From Heliopora coerulea (taxonomy: Eukaryota; Cnidaria; Anthozoa; Scleralcyonacea; Helioporidae), in the NCBI GenBank assembly GCA_030142905.1, contig JASJOG010000100.1, forward strand, positions 1,042,001 through 1,106,000: 64,000 nt of DNA, read 5' to 3'. Below, in pieces: positions 56,305 through 64,000 of this stretch (position 1 is its first letter; each line of letters opens with the position of its first letter). The translations under genes were made by a program, and so were the position numbers. The notes under the pieces were generated by a model, which was not told where the DNA came from, made no database searches, and saw only the letters and a list, made by a program, of their open reading frames with translations.

Positions 56305-57097
56305 GCCTGTTCACATGAGGCCGAGTTATCTCGGTGGGTAGAGATAACTCGGGGGACAGGGTCAAAGTTGGTCCTGTTTCACATGATGAAATGGAACAGC
56401 TGAGATATCTCTGTCCCCCGTGATAACTGTAGGCTACGTAACCATGCTCTTAACAAAATAGCTGGCCGGTTCTATAATTATAATCACTGCTATTTATTTG
56501 ATGCGACTACATAAACTTTTGGTACTATAAAGCGCTAGCTTAGAATATAAAAGAATGTACGTATAACATAATGCAGGTATCAATGGAAAGTAATTGTATG
56601 TTAAGAAAGGCATTGGCAAAGAGGAAAACTTTGAACCAACGACGACGAAAGTTTTGGAAGAAGCCCGGTCGAATAGATATCTGGTGGCAATACTTGATTA
56701 ACGGAATTTTACGCGATGAAGAGGGGAAAAAAAAAACTTGCGTATGCTTCGTCAAGTATTCATGAAATTAGACTTAAAATTTTATCGCTTGCTGCAGTCG
56801 AAACGTCTTCCACGTCCGCCATGTTGTTTTGAAGTAATTTTGACGTAAGGGTTTGAAACCGTTACGCATGCGTGAGGGTTTCAAAGTTAAACCTACCTCC
56901 GGAGATAACTCGGATGGAAACTTTCACGTGGAAGCAAAGATATCTTTCCCTCAAGGGTTACCCTACCTTTGAAACTGAGATATTCCGGTCTTATGTGAAC
57001 GATCATGCATTTGATCAAGGAGATGCATAGGAGATAGGGATATCTCGGGATTCGAGATATCCCTACCCACTGAGTATCTCGCCTCATGTGAACAGGG
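56305..57097 (+). mobile_element. PIF/Harbinger-like element, internally deleted
   Basis: CCTGTTCACATGAGG at 56306-56320 is exactly inverted at 57082-57096, and similarity extends inward through GAGTTATCTCGGTGGGTAG-like sequence. The inner ends carry further GAGATATCTC-type palindromes. The interior holds only the start of a transposase. The CCTGTTCACATGA start is typical of Harbinger-type termini. The target trinucleotide is not clear. Confidence 0.65.
56571..56830 (+). pseudogene. PIF/Harbinger transposase N-terminal fragment
   Basis: The frame reads RRRKFWKKPGRIDIWWQYL then ILRDEE. After an A-run slip near 56731 it continues in another frame with LRMLRQVFMKLD. This is the pattern at the N-terminus of Harbinger transposases (RKFW..PGR...WW, then NLRM). 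The catalytic domain is missing. Confidence 0.6.
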
Positions 57098-57814
57098 TCT
57101 AACTCTACCGATTCATACTTTGCGGCAATCAGTTGGAGGCAACGATCTTTATCAAGTATATCTTGTATAAAAATTATAATATTAAAACAAATAAAAAAAA
57201 AAGATAGGCAAGATCTCGGATAGTCAATAGCAAGATCTCGCTTAGGAGGGCTGGCCCTCCTCTCATGTAAACGAAAACAAATTTTACAGGGGATTTTACA
57301 GGGAGGAGAAGTCTCGGTAGAAAGGGCCAGCCCTTCTGGGAAGGCTTGCTCGCTTCCATATATATATACCATCTTAAAGCTTGTTTTATCTTGTTCGCGA
57401 CTTGACGGTATGTCTTTAAGTTCAGTTCGAACAGTCCCGTCTCTCCTGGTCATGTCTGAGGAATAGATATTACTCAGGTAATAGCACGGTCGCTTCGAAA
57501 TATTTTGTTTCGAGAGGGTCGATTAACGTATATCTTTGACGAATACTGGATGAGGAAAAATTAGTTCTAATCGTTTCTCATGCAGTATTCATTAGGGACT
57601 TCTAGAACTAATTTCCCCTCATTACCAGTGCTTCTGATTTTTTCTTTTTCAGTCCTAAATTTCCTTCAAAACAGTCAAATTTCCTTCAAATTTCCTTCAC
57701 AATTTATTTTAAAATTAAGCATGTCTTTGTTGTTGAAATTGACAAATCATTGCCGAGTTACGTTTGATTGAGGCAGGGCGCACTGCTGGGGAACTGAAAT
57801 GAAGCTGTTTATCA
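57098..57814. other. Spacer with two small inverted repeats
   Basis: GGGCTGGCCCT (about 57249) and AGGGCCAGCCC (about 57325) are inverted and flanked by AAGATCTCG and CTCATGTAAAC motifs, perhaps a second Harbinger-related MITE. ATGAGGAAAAATTAGTTCTA (57551) pairs with TAGAACTAATTTCCCCTCAT (57602). The long minus frame at 56893-57453 is not convincing. Confidence 0.35.
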
Positions 57815-58078
57815 ATCAGTAGAGTGACCTTTGCGGACTAAGGTAGACATGTGATATCTTCATCGACATACATTCACAATGATGAATTTCCAAACGTGTA
57901 ATAAGATTTTTACATATATTTCAAAGTTCAAATGTTAATAATGTACATCAGTAGAGTGACCTTTGCGGATTAAGGTAGACATGTGATATCTTCATCGACA
58001 TACATTCACAATGATGACTTTCCAAACGTGTGATAAGTTTTTTACACATATTTCAAAGTTCAAATGCAAGTAATGTAC
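57815..58078 (+). repeat. Tandem duplication of a 132-bp unit
   Basis: 57815-57946 and 57947-58078 are head-to-tail copies starting ATCAGTAGAGTGACC and ending AATGTAC, with roughly ten differences. Confidence 0.92.
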
Positions 58079-58377
58079 GATCGCGTTGATTGGCAATTGC
58101 CGGTACTGGTATACCGTATATCAAACATTGCTCTAGAAAATCGTTTTTACTGTTGCTAATAGTCAGTTAATCTATAGTCATGTCATTATTTCATCACTTC
58201 CCTTCCAAAACAAGTTATGGTGAAAATGGAAATAGCTCAAAATTAACTTTATATGGCCAGTTCGAACATTAAAGTTATATTCATGAAAGTTTTGTTTAGA
58301 AGCGCAAAACTGCAAGTTGGCAAAACTGCCACTATAGGTGCACAACTGCCAGTCAAAACATGTGAAAACTGAACTTA

Positions 58378-58476
58378 CATATATATATATATATATATAT
58401 ATGAGTAAATTTCATCTTACTAAGTGTAGATGTTGTAAGCTTGGATCTATATGTGATATATTGAGAACAAACTTTT

Positions 58477-58520
<44 letters not shown>
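58378..58520 (+). repeat. Two AT dinucleotide microsatellites
   Basis: Pure AT runs at about 58378-58402 and 58480-58520 with about 80 bp between. The frame through them (58338-58547) is an artefact. Confidence 0.9.
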
Positions 58521-58525
<5 letters not shown>

Positions 58526-58547
58526 CGAGAATGAATGTCTTGGATGA

Positions 58548-59316
58548 GTAAACCAAGATGAGTCAGCAAATGACACAAAAATAAGGTTATATTTCTACTG
58601 TATTACAATATTTTCAGCTGTGGATTTGAGTCACCTTGTTTTCCTTTTGTTTGTTCACTCATATCTCACTGAGTTACACGAAATGTTTATTGCCAGCGTT
58701 TGTTCAGTTAACATTTTCTCTATATACGACGAACTTATGCATTTCACTCTGGCAAACGCGAGACGATTTTACTTATCATGGAGAGAATTTGTTTTGACAT
58801 GTAGTTTTTCACCAGCAGTGACATGGATATGGAATCATGAATTCGAGAAACATAAACAGTAAATCTGATAAATTAATCGGACAATTCGAAATTCATAGTT
58901 CCCAGCACATCTAAAATATTGCCAGAGTCGTCGAACATATTTTATTTCAAAATAGAAACATTTAAAAAATTCTACTTTAGTTCGAATGAAGGAAATTTCT
59001 TTACGATTTACATTTAGCAATCTACGCTTGATCCTGGCAAAAAAGGCAGAAACAATAAAACGATGTCAGCTTCAAATGATGCAGCAGCTATTCCGGGCGT
59101 TAAATTTAATTTATGATCCTTTGTTCAGTAGCGTCTTGGGACCTTTCTGATGGAGGGGTCCAAATTCTTGAATTTTCCGACAAATAGATCGATTTAGTTT
59201 GAGGTGCGCCTATTTTGAGAGGCATTTCGATCCAGAGTTTTTTTTATTTTTTTTATTTTGGTAACAGAAAACCCTTTTAATTCTGATAACACCAACGTTT
59301 TATTGCAGTTTCTCTT
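58548..59316. other. No recognised feature
   Basis: Intergenic sequence with short unmotivated frames on both strands. Confidence 0.35.
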
Positions 59317-60665
59317 TGATAAAAGTTTTATTCAAAGTACATTTACTACACGAGACAACTATACAAAAGCAGGAGAGATCTGAAGAAGGACAAAAACAAA
59401 AACAGGAAGTTCTATTGTTAACGCAACACGAGTCACACCCATCATCATATTCCTAACACTCCCACTTGACGAGTGTTGCAATTCTACATCGTAAAATGTA
59501 TCGTGACTCTAATTAACGTAACTGTTGTACACCCATCGCGTAACGTAATTAATCGAACTTCGGTTTCGGTAGCGCTTTAGTCAAAATGTCTGCCACCATC
59601 TTCTCCGTTGGGCAACAAACAAGACGAACACCTTTCTTCTCGACAGCTTCTCGTACAAAAAGATATTTAATATCAATGTGCTTCTTTCGCGAGTGATTCT
59701 TCGGATTCTTCTACAGTTGCGTCTTTCTGCTTGAACCTAATGCTGGCAAGCAAATGCCGTAGCCAAACAGTTTCTTGAGCTGCCGCACATAATGCCACGT
59801 ACTCAGCTTCGGTTGAAGATAGAGCAACAACTGTCTTTTTGATTTCCAGAGATTGTAGCATTTCCCAGCTGAAAGACATATCCAGTTGTACACTTTCTTG
59901 ACGTCACATCACCAGTCCAATCAGCATCTGCATACCCACAGACCTTAAATTCTTCATCACTAGACGCTTCGAATTTTAGACCATAGTCCAATGTTCCCTT
60001 GATGTGTCGGAAAATTTTTTTTATTCCGATCCAGTGATCTTGGCCAGGATTTGACATAAACTGACTCAGTACTCCTACTGCAGATGACAAATCCGGTCTT
60101 GTCGCAATCGCAGCGCAGGTGAGGAATCCAATTGCTGCCTGATATTCTCTTGTCTTCATGGGAGTTTCTCCATCGGCCAGTTTTTCATATTTCTTTCCAG
60201 TTTCCATTGGAGTAGATACCGGTTTGCAGTCGTACATTCCAAATCTTGTTAACACGCTTTCAAGATAGGTTTTCTGGCTAATCGCGAGTTCCTTTGCTGG
60301 TCTGTCTCGTCTGACTGACATACTGAGGCAATGATGAATTTCGCCCAAATCTTACATTTCGAGTCGTTCTTTCAACTTAGCCTTTTCCACTTTTAACATC
60401 TGGACATCGTTGGAAGCTAACACGACGTCATCGACATACAAGGCAATGATCATCAGACATTTCTTTCCATGTTTAACTTCCGTTTTTGAGCAGACACACG
60501 GATCAGCACCACTTTGAACATATCCTAATGCTTTCAAGAATTGATCCATAGCGACCTTCCAGCATCTGGCTGATTGTTTCAGGCCATAGAGACTCTTCCG
60601 CAACTTACACAACGTACCCGGTCGCTCTTTATCGACATAGCCTTCTGGTTGTTTCATGTAAATTT
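59317..60665 (-). mobile_element. Copia element C, 3' fragment of the same family as element B
   Basis: 59317-59458 aligns with the 141-bp LTR of element B with several differences and ends CCTAACA. Upstream (minus strand) the RNase H and part of the RT follow up to about 60665, where similarity stops. No 5' LTR is present. It is a truncated, older relative of element B. Confidence 0.8.
59526..60657 (-). pseudogene. Copia C RT/RNase H fragment
   Basis: Frames at 60657-60352 (MKQPEGYVDKERP..., catalytic YVDDVVLAS) and 60348-59803 (CLSMSVRRDRPAKELAIS..., VCGYADADWTGD) are separated by a TAA. Then a small deletion causes a frame change into 59879-59673 (SSTEAEYVALCAAAQETV). A deletion relative to element B removes the VHEDNQGTIAL block near 59710. 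Confidence 0.8.
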
Positions 60666-61632
60666 CATTTTTTATAGTTTGCTTTAACTTTGTTTGTGTT
60701 TTAATTCAAACTTTCCCCAGGCGATCCAGGCAACCCTCTTACGAATACTTCAGTCAGTCGCAACAAATACATTGTGATTCGTGATTATCGCGCGAGTATC
60801 TTGCGCGCACCTCGCACCCCGAGGTGCAGATTGCAAACGCTAAACGCTGGTCGGCGTTTGGAAGGCAAGGAAACAAAGACAGCAGTCAGAGATAACACTC
60901 TGGGTACGGCATTTGAATCAGCTTTCGCCTTGGATAGATGATCACGCCAGTGAAATATCTGGTCGGCAGAATGGTACAGTTTTCCCAACAGCGGTAAAAT
61001 TTCCGACAACCTCAAAATTCCCGACAAATATCGACTTGGGGGGAAGGGGGGACTTGGCCTCCGTTGCTCACGCGGCCAAGACGCCACTGCCTTTGTTCTA
61101 AAGACTGAGTGACTGCGCTTCGGTCGCTTATCGTTTCACCGCAGCATTAGAGCGCATGCAATGCATGACGGTTGCGACTCAGGAAGCTATTCCGAAGTCG
61201 CTAAGATTATTTTTGTTGTCTTCCACAAGCAATCATGCCACAATCAGCTGACGTTCAACCTCATCTGTTTAAATAAATTGTTAAGAAGTGGAGGTTCGAT
61301 CAAATTTTCTTCAAATTGTCAAAAAATCCTTCACTTTTTTTTCCAAAACTATTTCCCTCAAATTTCCTTCGTTTCCTCGAAATTTCCTTCAAAAAGGAAA
61401 TTTCATGAAGAGAACGCCCTTCGCGATAGTCGCTGTTCACGGCTTGGTGCCACTAAACAACCCAGGTGTGAACACCGCGAAACTGTACTAACCCTGTACT
61501 TAACTATTGTTTTACACTCCAAAAGTTATGGGATAAGGATTTCAATTTGCTCGTGCATTCATTATTCTTCCATTCATCAAAGCGTGCATTCTTTATGGTA
61601 TTTCCTCGGCGACCGTGCTGTTTCAAGGTAAT
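60666..61632. other. No recognised gene
   Basis: The frame at 61161-61631 (+) has no motif. Around 61310-61410 TCAAATTTCCTTC-like phrases repeat and also occur near 57650-57700, hinting at a shared old repeat. Confidence 0.3.
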
Positions 61633-61770
61633 TGCATCGTGTTGAGGGTTATTAGTGATTAAATGTTCCCTCAAGCTCCTGGAGGGTTTGTGAAAGTCCC
61701 TTGGAATTTCCACAAACCCTCCCTCGGCATTCGGGGACATTTAATCACTAGTATCACTCAACACCATGCA
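61633..61770. mobile_element. Hairpin MITE of about 138 bp
   Basis: The outer arms TGCATCGTGTTGAGGG...AGTGATTAAATGT and ACATTTAATCACTAGT...CAACACCATGCA are inverted with few mismatches. An inner pair GGAGGGTTTGTG/CACAAACCCTCC adds to the stem. No target duplication assigned. Confidence 0.6.
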
Positions 61771-61891
61771 TTTACATATAAAAGTTTTTATCTGACGAAG
61801 AAATGCCAGTATCAAATTCCTTCAACAAGACAGATTTTTAGGGTATTTTGAAAACTTCTTCACATGAACTTTGAATTTAAGAAGATTATCA

Positions 61892-61892
<1 letters not shown>

Positions 61893-61941
<49 letters not shown>

Positions 61942-61972
61942 CATCACATATATATATATATCAGTGTCAATA
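61893..61972 (+). repeat. TA dinucleotide microsatellite
   Basis: TA runs with short interruptions (GTATATATCATCACA). Confidence 0.9.
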
Positions 61973-62292
61973 TCAGTACTGCCACTTCTGTAGTTTTTTC
62001 AATCTCTTCCTTGGCCAGCATTCCTCACGCAAGACAGTAGCAAATGACACTGGGAAACCGGACCTCGTTACTCCCTTGAATCCGGAAGGCTCGTCTATTA
62101 AAGTAAAGCTGCAGTAAAACTCATTACGGTAGCCAGAATAGAAGGGCTTCAAAGGGTCGAAGTGCTTTAATAGATATGAGTCTCTTTTCTCACAAGTTAA
62201 ACTGACAATGGATTGGCGTATAGACCGAGGGTACCTTGTTCCAAGTTGGGAATAGTGTAGGGAATCAAGTTAGTAGTTAGGAATCGAGTTAA

Positions 62293-62375
62293 CCCTTTCG
62301 TGACTGGCGATGAGTACTTTAGTATTGTACTCTGGCTATAGCCAGATGATTTTACTCTTCAAGGTTGTGTAAGTG
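62293..62375. mobile_element. Short piggyBac-like MITE flanked by TTAA (copy 4, degenerate)
   Basis: Lies between TTAA at 62289-62292 and 62376-62379. It starts CCCTTTCGTGACTGG and has the shared core CTCTGGCTATAGCCAGATG then TTTTACTCTTCAAGG. The right end is degenerate. Confidence 0.5.
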
Positions 62376-62787
62376 TTAAGAATCGGGTAACGAGTGGGGT
62401 AAGATAGGTTTACTTTTCGGATTCATTTTGCACTTGTTTAAGGTAAGGAATAGCGGTAAGGTTTGGGATAGGGCAAAGGAAAGAGTTATTGGGCTGGGTT
62501 ATACCATATTTGAAATGAAATAGGTAATGTTGGAAACTCATCGACACGATTCTTTTTTATCCTCGAGATTTCGACCTTTTTAGCGTAAACAATCTACGAG
62601 CTATGACTTATTGAGTGCGCTAGCTGTTTTAATATTAGATTTCAAACCCGATTTCTGACTCAGTTTCGAACTCGAGAGTTAGTTAACCTCTTATACACCT
62701 ATAAACGTGTCATGTGCTAAAATCTCTTTCTTAAAAAGAGAACTTTTTTTCGTTTTGTTTACTAGTCACCTTTAATTTTCCTTCCAG
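62376..62787. other. No recognised feature
   Basis: Sequence upstream of the candidate exon; a pyrimidine-rich tract (TTTAATTTTCCTTCCAG) leads into it. Confidence 0.4.
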
Positions 62788-62919
62788 AAATAAGAACAAG
62801 AACGGTAACTTCAGGTTCTGTAAAGTCACCAGAAACCATAGCAACGGCATTAGCATTGAAGAACTACAGGTCAGAGAAGCGAGTATTCAAACCTGAGGTC
62901 ACGAAGGAGCCTTTTAGAG
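62788..62919 (+). CDS. Candidate internal exon, possibly of the gene starting at 47086
   Basis: A strong acceptor (TTTTCCTTCCAG) and a donor (AGAG-GTTAGT) bound 132 nt that are open when entered in phase 1. They also leave in phase 1, fitting exon 1 at 47326. The peptide reads IRTRTVTSGSVKSPETIATA then LALKNYRSEKRVFK and PEVTKEPFR. It is basic and Ser/Thr-rich. If joined to exon 1, the intron would be about 15.5 kb and hold the Gypsy/hAT/piggyBac nest. No domain recognised. Confidence 0.4.
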
Positions 62920-63049
62920 GTTAGTTGTATGAAAATTATTGTAAAATTTTCCATGATAAGGAAAAGAATAGATATTCAGTTTCAAACAGAATCGACTGTC
63001 TAAACATCACTGAACACAAAATACCTGTATTCTTTCAATTCTTTTTTCC

Positions 63050-63235
63050 AGAGACGAATCAAGATAAGATCAAATGAGATAAGATCAGATCAAATAAGAT
63101 CAGATAAGATAAGATCAGATAAAATCAGATCAGATACAATGAGATCAGATAGGATCAGATAAGATAAGATCAGATAAGATTAGATCAGATAAGATCAGAT
63201 AATATAAGGTAAGGTAAAGTAAGATTAGATAAGAT
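63050..63235 (+). repeat. GATC/GATA-rich minisatellite
   Basis: Units close to AGATAAGATC repeat for about 185 bp, with GATC in most units, grading into TAAGGTAAGG-like variants. It lies downstream (minus strand) of a LINE 3' fragment and may have grown from its tail. Confidence 0.9.
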
Positions 63236-63432
63236 AACTCGATTTACTCGCGCTAAGTCTTTCAGGGAAAACAAATATGCTTACAAAAATAAAGATTACA
63301 AATATACTGATGTGGGTAGTTATAAAGTTATACAATAAATACAATAATTGTTTAGGTACATCAGATAAATATTAATTATAACAAATATTAGTAAATAAAC
63401 TTGCTTTACAAAGACGCCATGCATTAAAATAA

Positions 63433-63760
63433 TTAATCACCCGGGAAAATGTGACAACGTATTTGGGACTTAAAATTTACCATCGAGGGTGCTTGCCTAC
63501 GGTTTGGACGTAGGTTATTCCACGGAAACGCTCCGCTGTAACTTAAAGTTCTATTATAGTAATTAGTATGCGGAATCAAGACAGCTAGTTTGTTCTCTGC
63601 ATTTCTCGAGTTATGAGGATTTATATCCCTTTGATTGATAAATCTGGAGCTCAAATATTCAGTTCTTTGATTGTTCAGAGCTTAGCATATTAAAATAGAT
63701 TTATCGATCTTGCGCTAATGATCCAATTCACTCCATTTCGATTTACGATAAAGTTCGTTT
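63433..63760 (-). pseudogene. CR1/L2-like LINE ORF2 C-terminal fragment
   Basis: The minus frame reads FINQRDINPHNSRNAENKLA then SYSGAFPWNNLRPNRRQAPS and NFKSQIRCHIF before a stop at 63433. This matches the C-terminal region of CR1/L2 ORF2 proteins (the copy at 42120-44953 has HNHNLRNSNHALFVPRPN and SAVLWNSL). It is 5'-truncated. Confidence 0.7.
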
Positions 63761-64000
63761 GTATTCCTATCATAGCTTGAGAACGCAATTATGCGCGTAG
63801 TGCGATTTTGGAGTTTTTGATCCAGGTCTGCGCCGTTACAGTTTTCCTTATACAGTTATAATAGTTTACAGTTCTACAGTTAAGCAATTATTGAAATCTA
63901 AATGTAAATTTACTTTCTTAATTTAGTTGACGTTAGTAAAACTAACAAGAATAAAAGGAAAGTATCAAACAACCTCAAGGCTCCTGGGTATATTACATTA
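63761..64000. other. No recognised feature
   Basis: Short end of the window; no motif-bearing frame. Confidence 0.35.

Noticed and set aside
56893..57453. 186-codon minus-strand frame
   Set aside because: It crosses the Harbinger terminal repeat and AT-rich spacer and has no domain.
58338..58547. 69-codon frame with Tyr-Ile repeats
   Set aside because: Translation of the AT microsatellites.

Overview
This window looks like animal nuclear DNA. It is AT-rich and gene-poor, with split genes, canonical GT-AG splice sites and a very high, diverse transposon load. The mixture (R4/Dong-like LINEs, CR1-like LINEs with an esterase ORF1, Copia elements primed by an initiator-Met tRNA fragment, intron-bearing piggyBac, PIF/Harbinger, hAT and Tc1 elements) fits a marine invertebrate. 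I favour an anthozoan cnidarian, but nothing here fixes the species.

Host genes. Two are well supported, both on the minus strand. (1) An MPV17L2-like mitochondrial inner-membrane gene has exon 1 at 12189-12510 and exon 2 at 4301-4377; the rest lies left of the window. (2) A rolling-stone-like multipass membrane gene appears complete, with a 28-codon first exon (27446-27529) joined in phase 0 to a large last exon (17060-17866). A third, weaker case on the plus strand is a secreted Cys-rich protein starting at 47086, with a phase-compatible exon at 62788-62919. Candidate exons at 26820-27047 and 30255-30434 are unassigned.

Layout. 0-6 kb: decayed Tc1 element, a TTAA MITE and MPV17L2 exon 2. 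6.2-7.4 kb: hAT MITE abutting a large hexamer/trimer microsatellite. 7.35-10.15 kb: four R4/Dong-like retroelement 3' ends stacked in one orientation, each with a TAA-repeat tail. 12.7-14.2 kb: minisatellite and a three-armed foldback. 15-19.2 kb: hAT MITEs, a TTAA MITE and the rolling-stone last exon. 20.3-20.75 kb: two tRNA-like units, one inside a 102-bp-arm palindrome. 21.2-25.3 kb: nearly intact LINE. 30.7-33.4 kb: internally deleted Copia. 34.1-38.5 kb: young, nearly intact Copia. 39.8-45.9 kb: protein-repeat pseudogene split by a 5-kb CR1-like LINE. 46.8-47.3 kb: long hairpin and secreted-protein exon. 49.2-53.5 kb: three-level nest (Gypsy, then hAT, then piggyBac). 53.5-57.1 kb: minisatellite, two SINEs and a Harbinger remnant. 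59.3-60.7 kb: Copia 3' fragment. 61.6-64 kb: hairpin MITE, TTAA MITE, candidate exon, GATC-rich minisatellite and a LINE 3' fragment.

The two solid genes are interrupted by introns of about 7.8 and 9.6 kb filled with these repeats, so most of the window is a record of transposition inside and between host genes. Several elements carry few lesions, and these are mainly in-frame stop codons.
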